A DNA stretch of 51,993 nucleotides from Verrucomicrobiota bacterium (GCA_023457715.1 JAEWKR010000139.1:1-51993); one strand, 5' to 3'; positions 33,927 through 45,114 are shown, counted from the stretch's first letter. Numbers and translations are program-made. Notes: generated by a model from the sequence alone, not told the origin.

Positions 33927-34687
33927 CCCCGGTTTATGCCGACGTGCCGGAGTGGCGGGCGGTCCGTCGTTCCCCGGCCTGGTCCGGTGCGACGGTTGGC
34001 TTCGTGCCCACGATGGGCGCCCTCCACGACGGGCACGTCGCCCTCCTGCGGCGGGCCCGCGCCGAGAATGACCGCGTCGTGATGAGCGTGTTCGTGAATC
34101 CGACGCAGTTCAACGATCCCACCGACCTTGCCCGTTATCCGCGCACGCTTGCCGCCGACGTCGCGCTCGCCGCGCCATTCGTCGACGCGGTGCTCGCCCC
34201 GGCTGAAAGCGCATTCTATCCGGACGGCTATCGTTACCGCGTTTCAGAGCACGAACTCAGCCGGCGCTGGGAGGGGGCGCACCGCCCCGGGCACTTCGAC
34301 GGCGTCCTTACGGTCGTGCTTAAACTGCTGAACGTGGTGCAGCCCACGCGCGCCTACTTTGGGGAGAAGGACTGGCAGCAGCTGCAGCTGGTGCGCGGCA
34401 TGGTCGAAGCCCTCTTCGTGCCCACGGAGATCGTGGCCTGCCCGACCGTGCGTGAATCCGACGGGCTGGCGATGAGCTCGCGAAACCGCCGGTTGTCCCC
34501 CGACGCCCGGACCCGGGCCGCCACGTTTGCGCAGGCGTTGCGCGCAGCGCCCTCCCCGGCGGCGGCGGCGGCCCGGCTCACCGCGGCCGGGTTCGAGGTG
34601 GACTACGTGGACGACGTGGACGGCGTCCGGCTGGGGGCGGTCCGTCTCGATGGCGTGCGGCTGATCGACAACGTTCCCCTCACATGA
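33923..34687 (+). CDS. panC: Pantothenate synthetase
   Basis: 254-aa ligase joining pantoate and beta-alanine. ATP-binding 'VPTMGALHDGH' is at about residues 29-39, with 'VFVNPTQFND', 'YFGEKDWQQLQLVRGMV' and 'GLAMSSRNRRLSPDAR' in order. Somewhat shorter than E. coli PanC (283 aa), mainly at the C-terminus. ATGA overlaps both with panB upstream and coaBC downstream indicate tight coupling. Confidence 0.95.
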   Translation: MTPVYADVPEWRAVRRSPAWSGATVGFVPTMGALHDGHVALLRRARAENDRVVMSVFVNPTQFNDPTDLARYPRTLAADVALAAPFVDAVLAPAESAFYPDGYRYRVSEHELSRRWEGAHRPGHFDGVLTVVLKLLNVVQPTRAYFGEKDWQQLQLVRGMVEALFVPTEIVACPTVRESDGLAMSSRNRRLSPDARTRAATFAQALRAAPSPAAAAARLTAAGFEVDYVDDVDGVRLGAVRLDGVRLIDNVPLT

Positions 34688-35928
34688 GCCGCATTCTCGT
34701 CATCCTCACCGGTTCCATCGCCTGCTACAAGGCGTGTGCGGCCATCTCGACGCTCGTGCAGCAGGGGCATTCCGTGCGCACGGTGCTCACGGCCGCTGCG
34801 CGGGAGTTTGTGGGTACGGCGACCCTGGAGGGGCTGACCCGGGAAAAGGTCGCAGTGGCGCTTTTTGAACCCGGTGCGGCGCTCGATCATATCACGCTGG
34901 CGCGCTGGGCGGACGTGGTGCTGGTCTGCCCTGCGACGGCGGGATTCATGAACCGCGTTGCCGCCGGGCTCGCTGACGATCTCGCCGGCGCTTTGCTGCT
35001 GGCGCACGACTGGCGCAAGCCGCTGCTGTTCGCGCCGGCGATGAACCCCGGCATGTGGGCTCATCCGGCGACGCAAGGTGCGGTCGAACGGCTGCGCGGC
35101 TGGGGCGCGCGGTTCATTCAGCCGCGCGCCGGGCGGACGGCCTGCGGCGAGGTCGGCGAGGGGCGCCTCGCGGAACCGGACGAGATCGTCGCCGGGGTCG
35201 TCGACGTCGCGAACCAGAACCAGCAGCGCGGTGGAGACAGTCCGCCTGCCCCCGCGGCTCGCCGCCGGCTGCGCGTCTTGATCACGAGCGGGGGCACGAG
35301 CGAGCCGATCGATGGGGTTCGGGTGCTGACCAATCTGAGCACCGGCGAAACCGGGGCGAGGATGGCTGATGCCCTCTCGGATGCCGGCCACGAGGTTTTT
35401 TTGCTCCGCGCCAGCAACGCGAGCCCGGCGCGGCACGTGCAGGGCGAGCAGACGTTCACGAGCTTTGCCGATCTCGACGCCCGGCTGCGCGAGGTCCTGG
35501 TGGGCCGCGAGTTCGACGCGGTCATTCATGCCGCGGCCGTCTCCGATTTCAAAGTGGCGGCGGTCGAGGTGAACGGCATTCCGTTTGCGCCCGGCGATCA
35601 CAAGCTCCGGTCCGACACCGCTCCGGTGCTGCGACTGGCTCCGAATCCGAAACTCGTCGCTTCGCTGCGCGCCCGGAGCCGCAACCCCGCCATCCAGGTT
35701 GTGGCGTTCAAACTCACCCACGGCGCGTCGTTTGAGGAGCAGGTCGAGGCCATCAACGGTCTCCTCGCCAATGGGCAGGCGGATTTCGTGGTGCACAACG
35801 ATCTCGCGGCCCGGCGGGACGCGGCGTTTCCCGCCACCGTCTGGGCGCGGGACCGCGGCCTCGTCGCGCGTTGCGCCGACCGTCGCGACATCGCCCCCGC
35901 CCTGGAGGAGATCCTCCTCTCCCACTAA
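34684..35928 (+). CDS. coaBC: Bifunctional phosphopantothenoylcysteine synthetase/decarboxylase
   Basis: 414-aa fusion performing two steps from 4'-phosphopantothenate to 4'-phosphopantetheine. CoaC half (about 1-175): flavin fold 'LTGSIACYKACAAI', active-site region 'LDHITLARWADVVLVCPATA', 'APAMNPGMW' and 'ACGEVGEGRLAEP'. CoaB half (about 195-414): 'LITSGGTSEPIDGVRVLTN', 'HAAAVSDFKV' and 'DHKLRSD' with the Lys expected to contact substrate. Starts within the panC stop. Confidence 0.95.
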   Translation: MSRILVILTGSIACYKACAAISTLVQQGHSVRTVLTAAAREFVGTATLEGLTREKVAVALFEPGAALDHITLARWADVVLVCPATAGFMNRVAAGLADDLAGALLLAHDWRKPLLFAPAMNPGMWAHPATQGAVERLRGWGARFIQPRAGRTACGEVGEGRLAEPDEIVAGVVDVANQNQQRGGDSPPAPAARRRLRVLITSGGTSEPIDGVRVLTNLSTGETGARMADALSDAGHEVFLLRASNASPARHVQGEQTFTSFADLDARLREVLVGREFDAVIHAAAVSDFKVAAVEVNGIPFAPGDHKLRSDTAPVLRLAPNPKLVASLRARSRNPAIQVVAFKLTHGASFEEQVEAINGLLANGQADFVVHNDLAARRDAAFPATVWARDRGLVARCADRRDIAPALEEILLSH

Positions 35929-35938
35929 CGCCCCGTTC

Positions 35939-36005
35939 ACTCTCACTTTCACTTTCACTTTCACCTTCACTTTCACCTTCACCTTCACCCTCCCTTTCCC
36001 TTCCC
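35939..36005. repeat. 6-bp-period pyrimidine tandem repeat (single arm)
   Basis: Units 'actttc/accttc' fill almost the whole gap between coaBC and coaX and end directly at the coaX ATG, leaving no canonical RBS. No complementary arm is present. Confidence 0.85.
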
Positions 36006-36782
36006 ATGCTCCTCTGTCTCGACATCGGCAACTCGCAGCTCCACGGCGGAGTTTTCGACGGCGACACCCTGCGCATCCAGTTTCGCAAGACGACGCATCC
36101 CCTTGGCTCCTCTGACGAGTTCGGCGTGTTCTTTGCCTCGGTGCTGCGGGAAAACGGCGTTGATCCCGCGCAGATCAAGCAAACCGCGATCTGCTCCGTG
36201 GTGCCGACGGCGGTCTATCCGGTCCGGGCGGCGTGCGTGAAATATTTTCAGGCTGAGCCGTTCATGCTGCAGGCCGGCGTGAAGACCGGCCTGCGCATCA
36301 AGTACCGCAACCCGCATGAGGTCGGCGCCGATCGCATTGCGGCCTCGATCGCCGCGGTGCAACGGCGTCCCCACACCCCCCTCATCGTGGTCGATTGCGG
36401 GACGGCCACCACCTTCGACGTCATCACGGCTGCGGGCGACTATCTCGGAGGGGCGATCTTTCCCGGCATCGGAATTTCGGTGGAGGCGCTGGCCGGCAAG
36501 ACGGCGAAGCTGCCCCCGGTGGAGATCGCCCGCCCCGCGGCCGCGCTCGGCCGGTCCACCGTCGAGAGCATTCAGGCGGGGGTGTATCACGGGCACGTGG
36601 GGGCGGTCCGGCACCTCGTCGCCGAAATCGGCCGCGAGGCGTTTGGCGAGACCCGGCCCGCCGTGGTGGGGACGGGCGGCTTCGCGCGACTCCTGCTCAC
36701 CGAAAATGTGTTTGATGAAGTCGTGCCCGAACTGGTGCTGCTGGGCATCCGGCGGGCCGTCGAGCTGAACTCCGAAAGCTGA
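36006..36782 (+). CDS. coaX: Type III pantothenate kinase
   Basis: 258-aa kinase phosphorylating pantothenate. The start at 36006 ('MLLCLDIGNSQLHGG') places the phosphate-binding 'DIGNS' at residues 5-9, as in the family; the longer frame upstream is repeat sequence. Also present: 'NPHEVGADRIA' near 102, 'VVDCGTATTFDVI' near 129 and 'GGAIFPGIGIS' near 147. It lacks a normal RBS because a TTCACT repeat abuts the ATG. Confidence 0.95.
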   Translation: MLLCLDIGNSQLHGGVFDGDTLRIQFRKTTHPLGSSDEFGVFFASVLRENGVDPAQIKQTAICSVVPTAVYPVRAACVKYFQAEPFMLQAGVKTGLRIKYRNPHEVGADRIAASIAAVQRRPHTPLIVVDCGTATTFDVITAAGDYLGGAIFPGIGISVEALAGKTAKLPPVEIARPAAALGRSTVESIQAGVYHGHVGAVRHLVAEIGREAFGETRPAVVGTGGFARLLLTENVFDEVVPELVLLGIRRAVELNSES

Positions 36783-36788
36783 TCCGCC

Positions 36789-37142
36789 ATGCGTCTCACC
36801 CTGCTGAAAGCGAAACTGCATCGTGCGACGGTCACGGCCGCCGACCTGCATTACGAAGGTTCGATCGCCCTCGGTCCCGACCTGCGCCGGGCGGCGGGCC
36901 TGTTGGAATACGAGCGGGTGGAAATCTACAACATCAACAACGGCGAACGTTTCGCGACCTATGTGATCGCCGGCAGCCGCCGGGGCGAGGTGATGATCAA
37001 CGGGGCGGCCGCCCGCCGCGTGCAACCCGGCGACCAGGTGATCATCGCCGCCTACGCCGAGTTCGAGCCGGAGGAGGCGAGGGCGCACCAGCCCACGGTG
37101 GTGCTGCTCGACGCCAGGAACCGGCCGAAGCGGAAGCGGTGA
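36789..37142 (+). CDS. panD: Aspartate 1-decarboxylase proenzyme
   Basis: 117-aa pyruvoyl enzyme supplying beta-alanine to PanC. The self-cleavage site Gly-Ser is in 'HYEGSIALG' (Gly24-Ser25), and 'VEIYNINNGERF' and 'GDQVIIAAYAEF' are typical. It starts 6 bp after coaX, completing the set panB-panC-coaBC-coaX-panD. Confidence 0.95.
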   Translation: MRLTLLKAKLHRATVTAADLHYEGSIALGPDLRRAAGLLEYERVEIYNINNGERFATYVIAGSRRGEVMINGAAARRVQPGDQVIIAAYAEFEPEEARAHQPTVVLLDARNRPKRKR

Positions 37143-37154
37143 GACGCAAGGCGA

Positions 37155-37367
37155 ACGTCGAACATCGAACATGAATACCGATTTCGCCACAGAGGTCACA
37201 GAGGCCCAATCAGAGCCGAGCCGGAGGCGGGCGCTGCGACTGTCTTGGGCGTTACGCGATGAACAGGTTTGTCCAAGGAACGAGCCTCCGTGTCCTCTGT
37301 GTCGGAGCTCTGTGCTCTCTGTGGCACTTCGGAATCCAGGTCGAACTTTGAACATCGAACATCGAAT
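37155..37367. repeat. Mixed direct and inverted short repeats between panD and clpB (element H)
   Basis: The 415-bp gap has no credible gene. 'gaacgtcgaacatcgaacat' (37152-37171) recurs in direct orientation near 37342-37367 as 'gaacatcgaacatcgaattc'. Between them, 'cacagaggtcacagaggc' (37188-37206) is complementary to 'ctctgtgctctctgtgg' (37309-37325). The region 37375-37540 shows only C/G-rich sequence and no clear promoter. Confidence 0.7.
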
Positions 37368-37543
37368 TCAGCGGCTCTGGGTAGCGTAGGCGTCCCGCCT
37401 GCGAAAGGACGGACTCTCGTCCATCCATATCGGCCCCGTGCCGCCGTGTCCCGCCCGCTGTGTCACCCTGGCCTCCGTGTCACACCGCGCCCGGTTGCGC
37501 GTTAGCGATCTGCCAGTCATTTAGCTTTGGCTCAAATTCTGCA

Positions 37544-37550
37544 AAGGAGG
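37544..37550 (+). promoter_or_regulatory. Strong ribosome binding site of clpB
   Basis: 'aaggagg' 7 nt before the ATG at 37558, one of the few perfect Shine-Dalgarno sequences in the window. Confidence 0.7.
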
Positions 37551-37557
37551 CTCACCT

Positions 37558-40170
<2,613 letters not shown>

Positions 40171-40198
40171 CCCACCGCGCCCGCGCTTCGAAGTCCGA

Positions 40199-40430
40199 CG
40201 TAGCGAAGAGCGCCCGCGATTCGAGGTTCGATGTAGCGAAGAGCGCCAGCGATTCGAAATCCGATGTAGCGAAGAGCGCCAGCGATTCGAAATCCGGGGG
40301 CATAACAGGATCAAACCGCCCCGATCGACTCGCTGGCGCTCCTCGCTACACCAGCCCGCTCGACCTCCTCTGTAGCGAAGAGCGCCAGCGATTCGAGGTT
40401 CGACGTAGCGAAGAGCGCCAGCGATTCGAA
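40199..40430. repeat. REP array 5 (six copies)
   Basis: Copies at 40199-40227, 40232-40261, 40265-40293, 40322-40349 (inverted), 40371-40399 and 40403-40430. Unlike arrays 2 and 4, neighbouring copies are mostly head-to-tail at ~32-33-bp spacing. The 321-bp gap between clpB and psd contains nothing else. Confidence 0.88.
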
Positions 40431-40491
40431 GCTCACGGCCACGTCCGGGGCTTGTTGTCCGCCCCAGGTTGTGTTTCCTTGATCCGCACCC

Positions 40492-41409
40492 ATGGCCAAC
40501 GCCGTCCAGTATTACAACCGCTACACCAAACGGATCGAGCAGGAGAAGGTGTATGGCGAATTCTGGGTCCGGATGGCCTATGAGAATCCCGCCGGCCGGT
40601 TTTTCGTCTGGGCCTTTGCCCGGCGGGCGCTGTTTTCCCAGTTCTACGGAGCCAAGATGAACAACCCGGTGAGCGCGCTGCGCATCCTGCCGTTCATCGC
40701 CAAATATGATATCAATTCGGACGAGTTCGTGAAGTCGCCGTTCGACTACAAGACGTTCAACGAATTCTTCTTCCGCGCCCTGAAGCCGGAAGCCCGGCCG
40801 ATCGCGCCCGGCGACGACGTGGCGGTGTTCCCGGCGGATGGCCGGCACCTGGCTTTCCAGGATCTCGCGAGTGCGCCGGGCTTTTACGTGAAGGGCCAGA
40901 CCCTGACGCTGGCCGAACTCCTGGGCGAAGCCGATCTGCCCGAGGCCGACCGCAAACTGGCCAACACGTTCACCGGCGGCTCGATTCTGATCTCGCGGCT
41001 GTGCCCGGTCGATTACCACCGGTTTCATTTCGCGGTGAGCGGCACGCCGGCCGAGTCCCGCCGGATCAAGGGCTGGCTGTATTCGGTGAGTCCTTACGCG
41101 CTGCGGCGCAACCTGACGTACCTCGCCGAGAACAAGCGCGAGATCACCCTGATCGATTCGCCCCAATTCGGTCAGGTCGCGATGATCGAAGTGGGCGCCA
41201 CCAATGTCGGCTCCATCCGGGAGACCTTCGCGCCGGGCAAGCCGGTGCGGAAAGGGGATGAGAAGGGCATGTTCGCCTTCGGCGGTTCCTGTGTGATCAC
41301 GCTCTTCCGCCGCGGGGCGATCCGTTTCGACGCCGACATCCTCGCCCAAAGCGCGCAGCACATGGAGACCTACGCCCGGATGGGCGACCGGTTGGGCGAA
41401 AAAAGCTGA
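40492..41409 (+). CDS. psd: Phosphatidylserine decarboxylase proenzyme
   Basis: 305-aa membrane-associated enzyme making phosphatidylethanolamine. Conserved segments are 'FNEFFFRALKPEARPIA', 'FPADGRHLAFQ', 'SRLCPVDYHRFHF' and the self-cleavage region 'FAFGGSCVITLF' near residue 261, where Gly-Ser processing yields the pyruvoyl group. The canonical LGST is replaced by GGSC-type sequence. The catalytic His in 'DYHRFHF' is present. Its TGA stop lies in the following CTGAAAG repeat. Confidence 0.92.
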   Translation: MANAVQYYNRYTKRIEQEKVYGEFWVRMAYENPAGRFFVWAFARRALFSQFYGAKMNNPVSALRILPFIAKYDINSDEFVKSPFDYKTFNEFFFRALKPEARPIAPGDDVAVFPADGRHLAFQDLASAPGFYVKGQTLTLAELLGEADLPEADRKLANTFTGGSILISRLCPVDYHRFHFAVSGTPAESRRIKGWLYSVSPYALRRNLTYLAENKREITLIDSPQFGQVAMIEVGATNVGSIRETFAPGKPVRKGDEKGMFAFGGSCVITLFRRGAIRFDADILAQSAQHMETYARMGDRLGEKS

Positions 41410-41446
41410 AAGGCTGAAGGGCTGAAAGACTGAAAGGGTTAAGCTT
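41405..41446. repeat. 8-bp-period CTGAAAG repeat after psd (element I)
   Basis: About four units of 'ctgaaagg/ctgaaggg/ctgaaaga', the first carrying the psd TGA, followed by 'gttaagctttttc'. No complementary arm. Confidence 0.8.
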
Positions 41447-41502
41447 TTTCACCGAGCGCTTGCCAGCCGCGAAGGAGCCGCCCCATCTTTTGCCCACCTT
41501 TC

Positions 41503-41583
41503 GCTCGGGTGGTGGAATGGCAGACACGACGGTCTTAGAAGCCGTTGCCGTAAGGCGTGCAGGTTCAAGTCCTGTCCCGAGCA
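41503..41583 (+). tRNA. tRNA-Leu (anticodon UAG)
   Basis: The acceptor stem 'gctcggg' (41503-41509) pairs with 'cccgagc' (41576-41582), with discriminator A at 41583. Anticodon loop 'cttagaa' gives TAG. A long variable arm ('tgccgtaaggcg') marks a type II tRNA, and the T-loop is 'ggttcaagtcc'. CCA is not encoded. Confidence 0.95.
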
Positions 41584-41588
41584 CTTGC

Positions 41589-41697
41589 CGGTTCTGGTTT
41601 CTGGTTTCTAGTTGGGGTTCAGATTCGGAAACGCGAACGAGAAACGAAACGAGAAACCAGAAACCAGAAACTAGAAACTAGAAACTAGAAACCAGAA
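41589..41697. repeat. 7-bp-period repeat with inverted arms (element J)
   Basis: Arm 1 at 41589-41612 ('ttctggtttctggtttctag') is complementary to the longer arm 2 at 41640-41697 (units 'agaaacc/agaaact'). It sits between the tRNA and the LacI-type gene end. Confidence 0.85.
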
Positions 41698-41701
41698 TCC
41701 C

Positions 41702-42724
41702 TCACGCTCTCAGCGTCGGGCCCTCCACCCACCGGGCTGGGATCGTCGTCGTGGACGGCCATTCGGGGATGCCGCGCTCGTTGCGTTGGAGCTGGGCGAT
41801 GAGCAGCTCGATCCCGCGGGCGCCGAGGGTGTGCGGCTGAAGGTCGAGTCCGGCGCAGGGCCGCGTCTTCATCCAGACGTTCAGCGACACGAAACCGTGA
41901 GTCTCCGGCACCTTCGCGCCGCACGACTCCATCCAGTCGATCGCCTCGGAGTTGTGGCCGACGACGACGTCCGGTTTGTGCTTCTTGAACCACGTGATGA
42001 ACTGCTCCCGGCTGTAGTTCTCCACGATGAGCGGCGGCACCTGTTTGATCCTGGGATGGTTGTCCAGGAAGGCCCGGAAGGCCGCACCCCACCGAAACTG
42101 CAGGCGCTCGTCCTGGTGTTTCTGGATGAGCAGGCCCGGCTGGGTGTAGCCCAGCCGCTCCAGGCGCTGCAGCGCGGCGAGGAGCGAGCGGTAATGGTCG
42201 GGGCAGACGGAATGGAGCGCGGGATGCTCGATGATGTAGTCGGTGTAAATGCCCGCGAAGTTCTTCCAATCGAGGTTATCGAGGTCGGGCTCGTCCCATA
42301 CCGGCAGGACGAGGACGCCATGGATGCCGCGTGACTGGAGAATTGAATCGAGCCGCTGCACCGAGACGCCGCCGTTGCCGATGACGAAGCGCTCCACCTT
42401 GAACCCGAGTTCGGCGGCGCGTTCGTCCGCGCCGGTCACGAGTTCCCGATGATACCGGGCGGCGGCGGCCGGGCGGTTGGGTTCGTTGAAGTCGATGGCG
42501 GCGAGCACGCCCCGAAAGGCGGAGCCACGGGAACGTCTGAGCTCGGACATGAGCGCGCCGGCGAGGGGATTGCGCTCATAGCCCGCGTCCTTCGCGGCCT
42601 TCTTCACGCGCGCGGCGGTGTTGGGATCGACGCGTGGGGAACCGCGGAGCGCATCGGAGACGGTGGTGCGCGACAGGCCTAGCTCGCGCGCGAGCGACCG
42701 TAGGGTAGGGGCATCGTTCGGCAT
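41702..42724 (-). CDS. LacI-family transcriptional regulator
   Basis: 340-aa regulator. The N-terminal helix-turn-helix 'TLRSLARELGLSRTTVSDAL' (about 7-26) with the hinge region 'YERNPLAGALMSEL' is followed by a periplasmic-binding-like sensor domain ('GIHGVLVLP', 'VVGHNSEAIDWMES'). Start 42724 ('MPNDAPTLRSLAREL') is chosen at the family start rather than the long upstream extension. It is divergent from the symporter and so probably controls the symporter/mutarotase/acetylesterase genes. The inducer is unknown, perhaps a rhamnose- or galacturonate-containing sugar. Confidence 0.88.
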   Translation of the reverse strand: MPNDAPTLRSLARELGLSRTTVSDALRGSPRVDPNTAARVKKAAKDAGYERNPLAGALMSELRRSRGSAFRGVLAAIDFNEPNRPAAAARYHRELVTGADERAAELGFKVERFVIGNGGVSVQRLDSILQSRGIHGVLVLPVWDEPDLDNLDWKNFAGIYTDYIIEHPALHSVCPDHYRSLLAALQRLERLGYTQPGLLIQKHQDERLQFRWGAAFRAFLDNHPRIKQVPPLIVENYSREQFITWFKKHKPDVVVGHNSEAIDWMESCGAKVPETHGFVSLNVWMKTRPCAGLDLQPHTLGARGIELLIAQLQRNERGIPEWPSTTTIPARWVEGPTLRA

Positions 42725-42727
42725 GGG

Positions 42728-42740
42728 TCGGACAGTCCGA
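42728..42740. promoter_or_regulatory. Candidate LacI-type operator at the regulator start
   Basis: A perfect odd-centred inverted repeat 'tcggacagtccga' lies 3 bp upstream of the regulator ATG, compatible with autoregulation. Inference only. Confidence 0.4.
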
Positions 42741-42778
42741 AGAATCCGCGCCCCCGCGTCGGTGGCAAGCCCGTTCTG

Positions 42779-42893
42779 AAAGAGGGAGTGAGGGGGTGAG
42801 GGAGTGAGGGAAGAAAGGGGCGCCCCGTTCACCCTCACTTTCACTTTCCCTTTCACTTTCCCTTTCCTTCCCCTTTCCCTTCCCCTGCCGGAC
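42779..42893. repeat. Short-period repeat arms in the lacI-symporter divergent region (element K)
   Basis: Arm 1 at 42779-42812 ('gagggagtgagggggtga'), then gcgccccg, then arm 2 at 42829-42893 with 6-bp units 'ctttca/ctttcc'. It separates the regulator from the symporter control region. Confidence 0.8.
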
Positions 42894-42920
42894 CGTCTGA
42901 GGAAGTGGGGGCTCGCCCGT

Positions 42921-42951
42921 TCCCGCAGCGGGACGCAACGTCGGGCCCGAC
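42921..42951. promoter_or_regulatory. Candidate operators upstream of the symporter
   Basis: Two perfect palindromes: 'tcccgcagcggga' (42921-42933) and 'gtcgggcccgac' (42940-42951), the second ending 12 bp before the symporter ATG. They could bind the LacI-type protein. Their half-sites differ from each other and from 42728-42740, so at most one class is the true operator. Confidence 0.35.
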
Positions 42952-42962
42952 CCTTACCCCCT

Positions 42963-44990
42963 ATGACTCTCGGCAGCCTGCACGTCCTCGATCTCGTCAT
43001 CATCCTCGCGTACCTTGTCGCCGTCGTCGTCATCGGGGTCCGGGCCTCGAAGGGCAACACGTCGGAAGACGGTTATTTCCTCGCCGGGCGCAAACTGGGG
43101 AAGCTGTACCAGTTCTTCCTCAATTTCGGCAATGCCACGGAGCCTTCCGGGGCGGTGAGCACCTCGAGCTTCGTCTTCCAGCAGGGCGCACCGGGATCCT
43201 GGCTGTCGTTCCAGACCGTTTTCATGAACCCGTATTTCTGGTTCATGAATGTGTGGTTCCGGCGCGTGCGCCTCACCACCGTCGCCGACCTGTTTGAGGA
43301 CCGTTTCGGCAGCAAGGGGCTCAGCCGGTTCTACGCGGTCTTCCAGATCCTGGTGGCATGCGTCTTCCTCGGCTTTGCCAACGTCACGGCTTACAAGATC
43401 GCCTCCTCCCTGGTGGTGAAGCCCGAGGCCGCGTGGACCGTCGAGGATCGGGCCTCCGTCGAGGGCTACCGCGAACTGAAGGCGTTGGAGAAACAACATG
43501 CCACCGCGCCCCTGGCCGGAGACGCCAAGGCCCGGCTCGAACTGCTGCGCGACCAAAGCGCCCGCGGCGAACTCCACAACTACGTCACGGAATTGAACGA
43601 CGTCCTGTTCTACGTGGTCTTCGCCGTCGTTGTCGGCACCTACATCGTGCTCGGAGGCATGGCGGCCGCCGCGGTGAACGAGGGACTGCAGAGCATCCTG
43701 ATCATCGTGTTTTCGCTCCTGCTGATCCCGACCGGTTTGAATGCGATCGGCGGGTGGCAGGCGCTCGGCGAAAAGGTGCCCAAACAGATGTTCGACCTCT
43801 TCGGGTCCAGCGGTTCGGGCCAGTTTACCGTGGCGGGCCTGCTGGCCATCCTGCTCGTCAGCATCGTGCAGAACGGCGGCCTCAGTCACAACATGGGCAT
43901 CTGCGGCTCGGCGAAAAACGAGTTCGCGGCGCGCTCGGGCGTGTCGGGCAACTACCTGAAGCGCTTCATGATCATCCTCTGGGCGTTCGCCGGGTTGATT
44001 GCGATCGCGATGTTCGGCGTCGGTGGCCTGTCCGATCCGGATGCGGCCTGGGGCACCTTGTCGAACCGTCTGCTCGGTCCCGGCCTGATCGGGCTCATGC
44101 TGGCCGGCGTGCTCGCCGGAACCATGTCCACCCTGGCGGCCAAGGCCCTGGCGATTTCCTCGCTCTTCGTCCGCAACGTTTTTCGTCAGATCTGGCCGTC
44201 GCTCACGGAGACGCAGGGCGTCTTTTACGCCCGGTGCATGATCGTCCTGGTCCTCACGCTGGGCGCGGTCTCCGCCTACCTGATGGGCGATTTCCTCTCG
44301 ATCGTGAACATCGTCCTCACGGTCAACCTGCCCTTCGGCGCCTGCGTGCTCATGAGCTATTTCTGGCGCCGGCTCACCGCTCCGGCCGTCTGGGCCTGCG
44401 TGATCCTCTCGACGCTGGTGATCATTGTCGTGCCCTGGACCGCCTCGAAGATCCCGGCTCTGAGCATGCACCCGACCCTCACCCAGGTCAGCGAACTGCC
44501 GAACGGCAAGAAAGTGGGCGTGTTCTTCCCGACCGTGGTGCACGCGGTGGAAAATGATCTTTCCAGCCCGCTGACCGGTTCGGGCCGTTTCAATCTCGAG
44601 TGCTACGTACTGAGCAAGGTGGGATTTGACGTCGCCTCGTACTCGCCCGCCAAGCGGCTCACCGCCCAGTTCTTTTTCGACGGCTTCTTCCCCTTCGCGG
44701 TGTTGATCGTCGTCAGCCTGCTGACCCGCCCGACGGAGGCGTCCCGGGTGGCCTACTTCTACGGGAAGATGAAAACCCCGGTGGGCGACACGCCCGAACT
44801 CGAAGCCGCCGGCATGGAGGAGACTCGACGCAACCCGACACGCTTCGACCACACCAAGCTCTTCCCGCGGTCCAACTGGGAATTCTGCAAATGGGACAAG
44901 GTGGACACCGTCGGCTTCCTCGCCTGCAGCGCCCTCTCCGCCGCCATCGTCGGCCTCTTCCTCGGCCTGCTCCGCTGGGCGGCACCGTGA
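42963..44990 (+). CDS. Sodium/solute symporter (SSS family)
   Basis: 675-aa polytopic transporter with about 12-14 hydrophobic segments, starting 'LDLVIILAYLVAVVVIGVRA'. The conserved SSS N-terminus 'GYFLAGRKLGKL' is present, along with 'GGLSHNMGICGSAKNEFAAR' and 'LMLAGVLAGTMSTLAAKALA'. Two extra-membrane inserts are visible (about 150-185 and 520-560), making it longer than typical 500-600-aa members. ATG 42963 was chosen over upstream repeat-derived frame. From context it probably imports a pectin-derived sugar; the exact substrate is unknown. Confidence 0.88.
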   Translation: MTLGSLHVLDLVIILAYLVAVVVIGVRASKGNTSEDGYFLAGRKLGKLYQFFLNFGNATEPSGAVSTSSFVFQQGAPGSWLSFQTVFMNPYFWFMNVWFRRVRLTTVADLFEDRFGSKGLSRFYAVFQILVACVFLGFANVTAYKIASSLVVKPEAAWTVEDRASVEGYRELKALEKQHATAPLAGDAKARLELLRDQSARGELHNYVTELNDVLFYVVFAVVVGTYIVLGGMAAAAVNEGLQSILIIVFSLLLIPTGLNAIGGWQALGEKVPKQMFDLFGSSGSGQFTVAGLLAILLVSIVQNGGLSHNMGICGSAKNEFAARSGVSGNYLKRFMIILWAFAGLIAIAMFGVGGLSDPDAAWGTLSNRLLGPGLIGLMLAGVLAGTMSTLAAKALAISSLFVRNVFRQIWPSLTETQGVFYARCMIVLVLTLGAVSAYLMGDFLSIVNIVLTVNLPFGACVLMSYFWRRLTAPAVWACVILSTLVIIVVPWTASKIPALSMHPTLTQVSELPNGKKVGVFFPTVVHAVENDLSSPLTGSGRFNLECYVLSKVGFDVASYSPAKRLTAQFFFDGFFPFAVLIVVSLLTRPTEASRVAYFYGKMKTPVGDTPELEAAGMEETRRNPTRFDHTKLFPRSNWEFCKWDKVDTVGFLACSALSAAIVGLFLGLLRWAAP

Positions 44991-44994
44991 GGGC

Positions 44995-45108
44995 AGTTTC
45001 TCGTTTCTCGTTTCTAGTTTCGAGTTCCCGAATCCCGAAAGAGAAACGAGACACCGGAAACGAGAAACCAGAAACCAGAAACCAGAAACGAGAAACTAGA
45101 AACCAGAC
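44995..45108. repeat. 7-bp-period repeat with inverted arms (element L)
   Basis: Arm 1 at 44995-45025 ('agtttctcgtttctcgtttc') and arm 2 at 45043-45108 (units 'agaaacc/agaaacg/agaaact') are complementary. It lies between the symporter and the mutarotase. Same unit as element J. Confidence 0.85.
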
Positions 45109-45114
45109 CCCGTC

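Noticed and set aside
37171..37389. 72-codon open frame upstream of clpB
   Set aside because: Made of short repeats, without RBS or family resemblance.
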